From assembly GCA_018398575.1 (NCBI GenBank), contig JAGTXZ010000024.1, positions 1,798,001 to 1,862,000 of the forward strand: 64,000 nt of DNA. Direction: 5' to 3'. Positions within the stretch are counted from its first letter, which is position 1; every line of letters starts with the position of its first letter. Position numbers and translations under genes: made by a program. A model generated the notes under the pieces. That model ran no database searches and was not told where the DNA came from. It saw only the letters and a list, made by a program, of their open reading frames with translations. Shown here piece by piece: positions 35,628 to 46,444 of the stretch. Origin of the DNA: Ampelomyces quisqualis (Eukaryota; Ascomycota; Dothideomycetes; Pleosporales; Phaeosphaeriaceae).

Positions 35628-36664
35628 ATGAAGTCCGCACTTGTACTCTCTCTTGCAAGCGCTTCGCTGGCTAGTACGTACTGCCACTTCCTAACGGAAC
35701 TACTCATCTTAAAACACCAGCTCACATGCCAACAGTGCCCTTCGGGAACGTCTTGGACAGCGTTCTCGGTACGAACTTTGACAAGAGGCAGATTGAGGCC
35801 GGACAGACGTTCACGATGCCTTCGGACGCATTGAGCAGTTTTCCTACTGGCCTACATGGACCCGACGGGCCTATGCCCCTCGACCCGCCCGACCTCGCAG
35901 CGCCGACTGACACTTCGTCCACACTACCCCTCCTGCCTTCCGACTCTACCGACCTCCCACTGCCCCCTCACAAACCGTCCTCAAAGTCTTCAGATGACGT
36001 CCCAGGACCAACCGGTCATCACTCCACGGCTTCCCTTGACACGGATACAACCTCCCCCACGACGGCCGCTACTACCACGGCTATGCGCGGCGCGAAGACT
36101 ACCTCCATGCCCTCTCTTGACACGGACATAACCTCCGCCACGACCGTTACGATCACGGTCACGCGCGAACCGACCACTACCGCGGAGCCTGTTACGGTCA
36201 CGGTCACGGTCGACCCGACTCATGTCGGCTTGCCTGGTTTTGACATGGACACCACCTCCCTTCGCACAGCGCTTGCTACGACCACGCGTGGCGCAATCCC
36301 TACGTCTCCTGCTGACAACAAGCCTGCTGCCGACGACGACGACAAGACTGTTGGTGACAACAATGACAAGGCCGCTGGCGACGACGACAAAAAGGCTGCG
36401 GGTAACGACGATGAAAAGGCTGCTGGTGACGTTAAGCCGCGTCGTGACTTTGAGGCTAATAGCGACGTTGAGGCAGCTGGTGACGTGGAGGCTGAAAGCG
36501 ATGATAAGGCAGCTCAACATGAAAAGGGTGACGACGACTTTGGGTCCAACCCAGCTTCAGAATGGTTGCAATTGGCCGATGAGATTGTCGACGACTCCAC
36601 CGACTCCAACAAAGCATCTAAATGGTTGCACTTGGCTGACGAGATTGTCGGCGTCGCCACTTAG
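35628..36664 (+). CDS. Secreted Thr- and Asp-rich hypothetical protein
   Basis: Two exons, 35,628-35,673 and 35,736-36,664, with a 62-bp intron (GTACGT...CAG). The product is 324 residues. The start MKSALVLSLASASLA is a clear signal peptide. A Pro/Ser/Thr-rich region (about 40-190) has TVTVTV-type runs and probably carries O-glycans. Next is an acidic Asp/Lys/Ala repeat block (DDDDK, DDDKKAAG, NDDEKAAG; about 210-270). The C-terminus has two copies of ASxWLxLADEIV about 22 residues apart. No catalytic domain, transmembrane segment or clear GPI signal is seen. It is the first gene right of the repeat island. I do not recognise a family. A cell-wall or secreted protein is likely; an effector-like role is only a possibility. 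Confidence 0.75.
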
Positions 36665-37343
36665 ATTGGTCCGAGTTCAACGATGTGATAAACAATACCG
36701 GGTCGGCAAAAGATATGCCGAATACCAAAGACAAGCGTTCTCCCCACACTCTATAACTTCGCTGGCGAAGAGAAGAACATGGGTTTTAGTTCAATTTATC
36801 GTCCCGCATCGTGCATGCCAGCTTTGCTCTTTGCTTGCGTGTTGACCTTGCGTGCTTAGCAGAGAAGATTAAAGTAGATTGCACGTACAACTAACGCCTA
36901 CAAGTATGACAGACATGGCAAGTTCGTCAAGGGAATAGAGGAATGGACCCACCTGCGGCGAAAAAGGAGTGTTCATCACCGTCACGTGCCTCCTATAAAC
37001 TTCTTCAGCCACCTCTCGCTCACTTCTCTTTCCCAGCTTCAAATACCGGCATAATTTTCACATCACATCGCATCCAAGTGCAACACACAGCGAGACAAAA
37101 AACGTTATATATTCTCCGTAATCATAGAAAAGAGATGCGTTCGTTCCACAGGCCGCAGCACGGGGGGGTATCAAAGAAAAAGGCTTAGCGTATCAAGAGA
37201 TGAACCCTAGCGTATCAAGAGATGAACCAGGACATAACAACGATACTCGTCGGAATTCGAGTCACGACTACAATGGTGGGAGAAGGGAGTTCTAGTGTGT
37301 CGTGCGCAGGGAGATTTCCATGTTATCGGTCACCTTCATCGTT
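36665..37343. other. Intergenic DNA between convergent genes
   Basis: The secreted-protein gene and the zinc-finger gene converge here. I see no convincing gene. A 22-bp direct duplication (tagcgtatcaagagatgaac, plus two bases) lies at 37,186-37,228. An 81-codon open frame at 36,943 has no supporting feature. Confidence 0.55.
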
Positions 37344-39363
37344 TCAGCCCTGCGTCGTGAAGAGGTCTAGTTGATCATGGATAGGCCCGATAGGACGGTA
37401 CTGGTGCTGCTGCTGTGTAACGTGGGACATGGCGTGATAGTGTTGGTGGTGTTGTTGTTGCTGATGATGTTGGTTCATGTGAAGTTGGGGCTGTGGTTGC
37501 TGTTGAAGATGATGCGGAGAATGTCGCATGCTCATTGCCGCAGCTTGGTTCTGCAGCGCAAACTCCGCACCCAAGTCTGTTTGTTGGTGTTGTTGGCCAT
37601 GGCTCATCTGTGAGGGCGATCGCATGTGTGAGGAGTGCGGCGAGGCTTGTCTCGATGGACCGTTGTTGAGTCGGTGGCCGATCTTTTGGAGAGGCTTGGA
37701 GAGCATTTGCCCGAAAGAGGGTCGCTCGTAGTATTGTGAGTCTTCGAATTGAGGGGCGGCGTCGAAGTAACTTGGATAGCACCAGACAAGAGGATTTGCG
37801 GGAGGCTTTGCATCTCCAAAGTCGTCGGTCGGTGTATGAGGTTGTTGTTGGTTGATGATCGGTGTCTGTGAGGGTAGGGGTGGGTTCATGGTAGGTGCGC
37901 TCATTGACTGTGTGATGTCAGGAATGGCGGGCTGCGCGACGTCGAGGAAATCGCCTGGATCAACATCCATGTAGCTGATGCGGCGTTCTGTGGCGTCGAC
38001 TGCAGGGGACTCTGGCTCAATGAACGGAGATGAGCCACAATCGTAGTTTGCGCTGTGGCCTGCGGTGTTGATCACTCTAATTAGTGCAGCGTTTATCGAT
38101 GCTAGCCGCGTATGCGATAGCTGTGGGTCAGAACTGCCGATGAGGATCTGCATCCGTTGTTCTCGCGATAGCTTGTCGCCATGCGGTACAGAGTCTCTGC
38201 TTGGAGTGACGAAGCCCAGAGGCAGCTGTTGGTGAACAGACTCTAGCGGAATGTCCGCTCGCAGACTCATCGCAGTGATCAACACTTCTTCTCGGCTCGG
38301 GCGTAGGTCGCAACACTGAAGCTTCTGACGGAGGATCCTGGTGTTGTCTGGACACCAGCTGATGTGTGATCGGGTTTCTCGCAACCGTTCATCTAGGCAC
38401 GCGACAAGCTCTTTCCAAGTATCATGCAAGGCTTCCTGTCGTATCAGATTTCGGATAACATTCGAGTACTTCCATTGGTCGAAACTGGCGCCGTTCTTCA
38501 TATGCTTTGCTACATGGTCGCAGCGCTCGTCCCACCCGATGCTAACCTCTTTGCACTTGTCAAAGCCACATCCGAACACTCGTCTTGACAGCAAAGTGAT
38601 GCCGATATCGGTGAGGGACGGTAATGGTCTCCCCGAGTGGTAGCGTTGGTGGTGCTTTACGAAATCCTTTTGTCGGTCGAAGATGCGATTGCAACCAATA
38701 ACGATGCAGGGCCAGTCTTCGCCCGTTTCATGCATTCTCATTTCGTGCTTCTTCCAATCTGACTTGGCCTTGAACGTCTTCAACGATTTTTGCTCAGCGC
38801 AATAAGTACAAAACATGTACGGCTCACCAGACTGGCTTTGGCCCTTGTCGTCGGCGAAGGTGGCTGGAGACGCTATGCTGATGTCGTCAGTGGGCGTGAA
38901 GCTGGGCTCAGGCTTTACGTCCAGCGGACTGCTGACGTCGGAAGCGGGAGTCAAGAGAGCGGGCACTGCGGGTCGCGCTGGGTCAAGGCCTGCTGGATAC
39001 GAACGCGGTTCTGCCCTCTTCATTCTTGATCGTGAAGAGCTCGACGAAGCAATGGAGGGAGCCATGTCGCTGCCTCGGGAAGAAGTTGAGAATGTAGATG
39101 CAATAGAAAATCGTGAGCGCCATGATGAAGCAGAAGACGATGATGAGTTTGTCGTCGAGGTTGCTGTGGACATGAAAGACGAGGCCACGGAACTACGACC
39201 TGCACAATGGTAAGCCAGTAGATAGATTGGGCGGCAGGGGGCCAAACATACGCGACTCCAAAGTCTGCGAGAACATGCGCTGAATCAGATGCGGAGGATG
39301 CCTCGCCAGAAGAGCCTCAATGTGTCGCATCGACTCCTCGGGGATCTCTAGGTTGTCCTCCAT
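37344..39363 (-). CDS. C2H2 zinc-finger transcription factor-like protein
   Basis: Exon 1 is 39,363-39,252 and exon 2 is 39,199-37,344, with a 52-bp intron (GTATGT...CAG). The product is 655 residues. The start is the ATG of MEDNLEIPEES; an in-frame ATG 14 codons upstream (39,405) is an alternative. After a Ser-rich region come three C2H2-type fingers at about residues 168-194 (CTYC...H), 202-225 (CxxxxC...HxxxxH) and 248-270 (CGFDKC...HVAKH). A region with conserved Trp and Cys follows. The C-terminal 150 residues are very rich in Gln, His and Pro, typical of fungal activation domains. A DNA-binding nuclear regulator is likely; its targets are unknown. The fingers are irregular in spacing, so RNA or protein binding is possible. 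Confidence 0.85.
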
Positions 39364-41542
39364 CTTGGCGAAAGGGCCGGGTGGCGGGTGGTTAGCTGGA
39401 CACACGAGTGCGACAAACCGCGCCTAACATGCCGACCAAATAATCCCGCAAAATTTGGGGCGACCCGTAACGACAGCAGCGAGTGAACAATGCAACGTGG
39501 GAAGGTTGCGAAGGAGGGCAAGAAGGGATATCTAGGTGTCGCGACCGACTTAGGGGCGAAGGAGTGGATGAACGTGTGTCCGAGCAGGCGTCAGCTACTG
39601 TTGGTGCGACGGCAGGGTTATATCACATCATCAGATTGATTGCATGCGCCGCGGGGGGCGCGGAATGAGGAAACGTTCTGGAAAAGAGATGGAAGCTTGG
39701 AAGCCGTGTGGAAGCAGCTAAAAAGGATGGCGGGTGCGCAGGGGTGCTCGATCACGCTGTCCATGTCGACATGGCCAGCAGTGCTGCAGTGAGCACCCTT
39801 GTTCCGCCTCAGAGTTGGGGCAAGGCTGAGGAGGATGCGAGGGCAGCCAAGTTGTCGACGGTTTGATGGGCGCAGGCATGGTACGGAGTGGAGCGGGTGG
39901 TTTGCGTGAAGGGCGCCTCGAGTCACTTGACAGCCGTGTCCCGCTGGCGCCCGAGAGAGTCTAGAGTCAGACGGTAGACCCATCGACCCTGCAAGGAGTT
40001 TGGTACCTGGATGACGCATTCGACTTTCGCTGGAATACTTGGTGGAGCAGAAGGGACATTTGGCGACGTCAAGCACCGCCCGCCGAGCTGGTCAATCAAG
40101 GCCCCCAGCCCTGCTACCCTCCACCATCAAGGTAGCGCGGTGTGCTGACTTGCATTGATTCTCGTCATCACACGGACAGGAACACGCGACGGCTTTGGAG
40201 GCGCGAATAGGCACAGCCAGGCTGCAAGGAGGTGGCAGCATTGCCTGGAAAGGCAGGAGTCGGCCGGATAAAGTGCTTTGTACTCTCGAGTCCTGCAGTA
40301 GTGCGGCGATAAGCTCTCAGGCACCGGGCTCGTCTCCCTGCTGGGGACATTGCGCGCATCCGCCGCGTGTTTCATGGCCTTGTGGTGTTGGCGACGTTGA
40401 TGAGGAGCACGTTTCTCCGTTGGCGAGCATGGCCTCGACCGCTGCTGACCCGGCTTGTGCTGACAGTCGACATCACGTGACGCGCTAGCGTGGCAGACCG
40501 CCGTCTCTTCATTCGCGAAGCCGCTTCTCCCATGCCGATGCCCATATCCATAATCCTATGTTGCGACGGCCAAGTCATCGGGATCCATCAATGTGAATTG
40601 CCATGCTCGATTCGCCGCTATGTATAGCCGCTACGGTACAGACAATATGGCAAGTACCGCATGACTCGCCATGATACCCACACCAAGTAATTGCCTCTTG
40701 ATCCCCAAGTCGCGTGCAAAGGTGCGAAAAGTACTAGGATGTTTTCCTGGCTGCTACCCATATGCCGGAGGGACTAAGAGTATTGCTCGGCTCAGAGTCC
40801 AGACGTCCTGTGGTGTATCGATGTAGGTACGCGCTGTGCAGCAATTGCCAATGACACTAAAGTCCCCTGCTCCTGCGCAGCAGCAATGATACATCACCTT
40901 GTCACTAACCGTTTTATGGCGTTTGGAGCGGACGCGTTAATCAGTTAGCAGAACTGCGCTCTTATTTGCTAAAAAGGTGTTGTTATTACGTGATAGCAAC
41001 GTTAGCAGAACATGTAAACTTTGTGCTAACTGCTAAGAAATATTAAAGAAATATTCATACTTTTACTGTTTATAAATATTATTATAGGTAGCAACAGATT
41101 GCAATTGCTGTTAAGGCAATTTAAGACATAGATAGAGGTAGATAGTTTGTAGCTGGTTATCTTGCTAATTTTTGCTGCTTGCAGTCTAACTAAGTAGGTA
41201 GTAGATTAACTTTGCCTGTGCCTACTTTAGAGCAACCTACAGATTTGCGTAGTAAGTTTAGTGTTAGTAAGTAGATTGTTAAATAATAGCAAGAGGGCTA
41301 GAGACAGAGTTGCTGTTTAAGATAGTAGAAATATATTTATGTGAGCGGGCCTCTGCTTGTTAAAGCAATGCCTTAACAACTAGCAAAACTACATGTGTTA
41401 CAATTAAGGTCTATTAATTGCTGCCGCGTAGCCACTGCTTCGGTAACGTTTACGAACTGACAGACTTTTATTCAATCACATGGACGTATACATCATATCT
41501 TCATTAATCTAACACCATCTGCTCTGCCATCCGCTGATAGAG
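39364..41542. other. Intergenic DNA with an embedded repeat relic
   Basis: Upstream region of the zinc-finger gene and downstream region of the beta-glucosidase. Up to about 40,920 it is GC-balanced without a supported gene. It includes a CATCACGTGACG palindromic word near 40,468 of the CACGTG class. From about 40,925 to 41,425 it changes to AT-rich, TAG-rich relic sequence (separate entry). Confidence 0.55.
40925..41425 (+). mobile_element. Small RIP-marked transposon relic
   Basis: About 500 bp of AT-rich sequence inside balanced DNA, with the same TAG/TAA enrichment as the island. One plus-strand frame (about 41,090-41,320) stays protein-like apart from RIP-type stops (phrases FVAGYLANFCCLQSN and LRSKFSVSK). 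The family is not recognised, and no terminal repeat or target duplication was found by eye. It sits 3' of the beta-glucosidase gene. Confidence 0.5.
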
Positions 41543-44118
41543 TTACGCGCTGACGACAGTGAAGGTGTCCTGGAGAGCGAAATCCCTGCTGCTCCAGCCC
41601 ACGTAGACTGTGAACTCGCCTTGGGGAATCACCCACTGCTGGCTGACAATGTCCCAGTAGCTCAAATCACGACGCATCAGCTCGAAACTGACAGGCTGCG
41701 ACTCGCCCTGCTCAAGAAAAACCTTGTCGAAGCCACGGAGCTGGCGGAGAGGTGTACCAGATGGCGCGCTGGACGGGAGACCAACGTACAGCTGGGGCAC
41801 AGCGGCACCGGCGACAGAGCCAGCGTTAGACACGGAGATGGTGGCGTTGTAAAGGGGTGCCCAGAGAGCGGGGTTGCCACCGGGTTGGATGGGCAGGTCC
41901 TCGGGCATGGACGTGATGTTGTTGGCCAGAGGGGAAAGCTCGAGTCCAGACATGTTGAAGGTGGTGTAGGACAGACCGAATCCGAACTCGTAGCGCACGG
42001 TCATGTTGTGAGCATCGAAGTAGCGGTAGTCGATCTCGAGCTTCTCCTCAAAGTACGACTGCCAGTCGTCGAAGCCCGTGGAATTGATGCCCGTGGTAGG
42101 GGGAGCGTTGTAATCCGTGCCGTTCATAGCGATGGTGTAGGGCAGATGTCCAGATGGGTTGACGTCGCCGTACAGAAGATCGACAAGGCTGTTACCACTC
42201 TCCTGTCCGGGGTAGTGGGCAGCGAGGATGGCAGTGACGTTGGGGTGGTCGGACCAGGGAAGAGTGTTAACCCCAGACGAATGAGTGACAACAATAGTGT
42301 TATTGCAGTACTTGGCAACGCTCTCAACTACATCATCGCCATCCCAGTCGGACGCCAGATGATCACGGTCCTCTGCCTCCGCGGACCAGGTCTTCAGCAT
42401 GACGATGCAAACATCTGGCACTCCACGGGGGAAGAGCAGAGTGCTGATGTTGGTGTTGGCAACCAAAGTGTTGTTCAAGAAGTACTGAACGAGCGCTTTG
42501 TCCTCCTGGGCGCGAGCCTGAAGTGCCTGGAGAGGGGTGACAAGGTAGGTGAACTGGCCGGTACCAGAGCCACCACCGGCGAAGAGAGAGCCGTATTCGT
42601 AGTTATTCTGGTTCAAAACAGAGGACTGAGTTGGCTGGCCAGCATCGCTACCGAAGACAGCAATGTTCTTGGGGGCCTTGAGAGGAAGGGCAGCGTCCGC
42701 GTTCTTAAGCAGAACGGTACCGGCGGCACCATGCCTACGGATTAGCTCACCGTGGTTGCCACGAACGTCGCGCGAACGCTCTCCAGTAAATGTGAAGTTG
42801 CGGGTCCAAGAACTGCGAGGAGAGAAGGTGTTCATATCGGGTGTGGATGGGTCAACGGAGGGGAAGTCCTTATCCTGACCGAGCCAGTAGTAGGGAGTCA
42901 TAATACGGATAACCATGTCATCGACACGGGAGATGTCGAGAGTACCGTTGTTCACAGCAAGTGTAACGTTACCGCCGAAGAACGAAGGGACACCGAAGTT
43001 TTTTCCGTAGGAACCAAGGCCACCAGGCATGTTCATGTCGAGACCGGCGTCAATGGAAGCGACACCGGAGTGAGTCGCACCCCAATCGGACATGATGTAT
43101 CCCTGGTAACCAAGCTCGGTCTTGAGCAGACCGTTCTGAGCAGCCGAGTTCTGGCATCCGTAGGATCCGTTGATACGTTGGTACGAGCACATGAAAGACG
43201 CAGCCTTGGCCTTCACGGCGTTGGCAAATGGCCACATGTACAGCTCGTGCATGGTCCTGTCATCCAAGTTTGATGAGAGAGCGTTTGAGGTCTTAACGGT
43301 AGAGATGTTGGGAGAGTAGATAGGGTTACGCTGAATCTCCTGCTCGTTGGCAACCCAATGCTTGGCACAAGCCTGAACACCAGCATCCTGGTGACCGTTG
43401 ATGGTCTTCTCCATGGCCACACCAGAAAGGTATGGGTCAGAGCTAAAGCCTTCCCAGTTGCGGCCAGCATAAGCAGACCGACCAAGGGGTCCAGCTACGG
43501 GGCTGAGAGCGACGTGGGCACCCTTGGCCTTGAATTCGACACCCATGGCGTGACCACGCTCGTACATAAGGACCTTGTCCCAAGTGGCGCCTGCGGACAC
43601 ACCTGCAGAGAACACACTGGCGTAATCTGCTACGCGGATGGCCAACGGTCCGTCTTGAAGACAAAGACCAGTGAAGTTTAAGCGCGGAATGGCGACGATA
43701 TTACCAACGCAGGGTCCGGCTTGGCCAGTGACCATATCCGCCTTCTCCTCCACGGTAAGTTGCACTACGAAAGCTTTCGCCTGTTCGAGCGCAGCCTCCC
43801 AGCCGCCAACACCGGTAATATTTGCTGAATCATTTTAGACATGTTTTCAACCAGTATGTGGGATGTAGTTCGTGTAGTTTTGTGCGAGTAGAATGCTCCA
43901 AATCTTGGCCAAAGTACTCCCCACACACATGAGGATCGGGTAAACTTACGTGATGGGTACACAGCTGGCGAGGAGCCATACTCAGTGAGAACAGTCCAGT
44001 CAGCAGGCTGGATGAACTGGAATGCATCTTCGTCACGTCCTCCACCGCTGAAGTCCTGTGCGTTGACTACATTGAGCAAGGCAGATCCTGCAAGTAGTGT
44101 TGATAGGAAGGCCGCCAT
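41543..44118 (-). CDS. Secreted GH3 beta-glucosidase
   Basis: Exon 1 is 44,118-43,950 and exon 2 is 43,824-41,543, with a 125-bp intron (GTAAGT...CAG). The product is 816 residues. It has a signal peptide (MAAFLSTLLAGSALLNVVNA). The GH3 N-terminal barrel has KHWVANEQE and the nucleophile Asp in IMSDWGATHSG (Asp about 303). The second alpha/beta domain includes the VVTHSSG and HYPGQESGNS region. A C-terminal fibronectin-III-like domain ends the protein. Many NxS/T sites suggest an extracellular glycoprotein. The enzyme releases glucose from cellobiose or other beta-glucosides and acts in plant cell-wall or glucoside breakdown. Length is normal for fungal GH3 enzymes. Family assignment is secure; preferred substrate is not readable. 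Confidence 0.95.
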
Positions 44119-46444
44119 TGTATATTGAAGATGGCTGAAGATTGGCTTGGGGGTTCCGCATGGTGTCCATGGCGGACCTTATATACTTTGAACAATATGG
44201 CTCCATTCTTTTAGCAAAAGTCCGTCTAGTCTTCCATATGCATGACTGTGGTCGTGATCCCGAAGTGTTGCCGGGCCCATGGGGTCAAGCTACCGACGTC
44301 ATCCCGGGAATTGGAGAACCATCGCCAAGACGACTGTTGCAAGTCATGTATGCGCCTCGGTAGTTGAAGACGGAGTGCTTCGTTATATGTAAGAGTCACG
44401 GGAGTGGGGGTGTACGCTTTGAGATTCACGACGGTTTTGTGCTGTGAATATCAAGCTGTGCTCCGAGGTCCGGCGATATGTACAAATGGACTTCAAAAGT
44501 TCTTCTCCTTACTGAATCTCCACGCTGAAACATACATGACCTCTATGGCATACACCTCGAGACATAAAACGAGACATTTCCCCCCATCTTCAAAAGATTT
44601 GGAGGATTTGCAACGCGACTCATGCCAGCTGAAGACTAGCGTTCGCAATGACAACGCCGCAACGCTGTCGCCTCGAGAACCAACTGCTGACCACACCGTT
44701 CACTGCTCGGACATGCGCCTGGAAGCATCGTGACGAGGGCTCTTGAGCGGACAAGAAATCTTGAAGCGCAAAGCGTCAGCTCTTTTGCACCCATACGGGC
44801 CGTGCCAGGCCCAAAGTAGAAAGGTCTCCGGTATCCTTCCCCCATCTTTTACTCCACACGAGGCTCTTTCCCCGCCTTGATCGTCGTCCCGGAGTTTCAC
44901 CGACGCGAGTGGTAAAAGTGTGGGAATCGTGGTTGGCTGGAAGAAAGGTGTAGCGCCCCAGCCAAGGCATTGCGGAGACAATCATGTGTAGGCTCAGAGA
45001 AAAATCGTTATTATGGAACCCACTCGCGTCCACAATAATGGAAGTGGCTGTCGCCTTGGCTGCTTTAGTCGACGTATTCACGGACAAGAGTTTCCTAGAT
45101 GGTTGGGAATTGGCGCATTGGTGGTAGGAAGCACGATATTTCACTGCTAAGGACACAACTGGCAAACTCGATCATTGCTACCCGCGCCACCGAGCTGACC
45201 CAAGGTGAGCTTTCCCATGCCAAACGGGACAACCCACCACTCTGCGTTTCAACAACGTAAAGACTTACTGAAATCCAAGAGAAATGCATCTCTGTGAGCT
45301 GGGAAGCAAAAAGCCCTGTCAAATTTACATTCCTACTGCTGCGTTGTTAGAAAATTTTGAGCCTCAAGCCCTCCACTACTCCAGCCCGCCCGGCACCAAC
45401 GTCCCGCTCAAACCCGCACTCAAGTGAAACCAGGACCATCATCTAGCCTCTTCACATTACATTTCCCCACGTACGTTTCCACTCGCTGACTAGGTAAACT
45501 ATCAATCTACATGCGTCCATTTATTTCTCCATCTCCCCAGCCCCCTCTCTCGCCTTCTCGATAAAGTACCATAGATACCACACACTCCCGTCCCAACTTT
45601 TCCGTACCGTTGTGTGATGCACTTACCTCTGATTTCCGCGACTTTCCTTCCGTCGCGCAACGTCTTTGTCGCGTAGAACTTGAGCCTACCTAGGCGTGAT
45701 GCCTGTCGGAAGGACCTAGGTAACTCCCACGCCGCGGGCGAAGCTGCGAGTGAAGATGGAGAGATATACAACGTGGCTCGCAGTCGACGGTAGTTGCCTA
45801 AGCGGGTATTTCGGATGGTGTTGGAGCGATTGTGTCGGACGGGCACGGAAAAGTGGGATGTAGAGCTAGAAAGAGACTGGTTGGGACGGAGGACTGTGGC
45901 TTGCTTGGTCTAAGGTGTGTGGCGCAGGACTGATGTCAGCTCCGTGCGTGCATGCAGCTGACGGGTTGAAAGTTGGCCGGTGAAAATATTGGGATCGGCG
46001 CCGTGGCATGAACATCATCTTTGGTGAATTGAAGACGATCTTGAGACCCTTGAGTGAGGGAAGTGAAGTTGTGAGTGTGGATTGGATTGGCTGCGCAAAG
46101 TCTGGACTGTAGCCATGTGACTTCGTCGAGAGCTTTCGGAGAGAAAAGATTCGAGTCGTTGAAGGGGAATAGTGAAGGTTGTCATGTGCGTGGAGAAAAG
46201 GCATGATAAATGCAGGCCCGCAAACCGAGTGAGAAACATTTCGATAAAATTTCACGCATGTTGCAGAACACTCGCTTAGGCGAGAGACTATTGACCGAGC
46301 ATTTAGAGAGGACGAACCCATGTGTGAAATGAGGAATTACATTAACTAAAAGACTGGTTCCAAATCGCTAGCAAACAGGAAGTAAGAAAACCGTTGAGAA
46401 ACAAAACCAGATGCTTTCATCTTTGCTCCTTTCCAAAAGCCTCA
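44119..46444. other. Intergenic DNA, beta-glucosidase to ABC transporter
   Basis: Promoter side of the beta-glucosidase and 3' side of the transporter. Several open frames of 110-150 codons occur on both strands (for example minus 46,321-45,866). None has recognisable domains, and they overlap one another, so I call no gene. Confidence 0.5.
44179..44186 (-). promoter_or_regulatory. Probable TATA box of the beta-glucosidase
   Basis: On the minus strand gtatataagg lies about 62 bases before the ATG at 44,118. Spacing and composition are good for a fungal TATA promoter. A gtgggg word at about 44,404 fits the SYGGRG consensus of carbon catabolite repressors (CreA type), but single sites of this kind are common by chance. 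Confidence 0.55.

Noticed and set aside
35217..35687. 156-codon minus-strand frame upstream of the secreted-protein gene
   Set aside because: It overlaps the promoter, start and signal-peptide exon of the plus-strand gene, which has much better support.
36943..37188. 81-codon plus-strand frame between convergent genes
   Set aside because: No recognisable domain or splice partner; lies in a 3' intergenic region.
39618..40076. 152-codon minus-strand frame upstream of the zinc-finger gene
   Set aside because: Composition like random translated GC-balanced DNA and no family features.
41621..42745. 374-codon plus-strand frame opposite the beta-glucosidase
   Set aside because: Mirror frame of a well-supported GH3 gene; no independent domain.
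45502..45846. 114-codon Arg-rich minus-strand frame
   Set aside because: Arg-rich text is typical of antisense or out-of-frame reading; no motif.
45866..46321. 151-codon minus-strand frame 3' of the ABC transporter
   Set aside because: No domain; neighbouring frames on both strands are of similar length. Cannot be supported without expression data.
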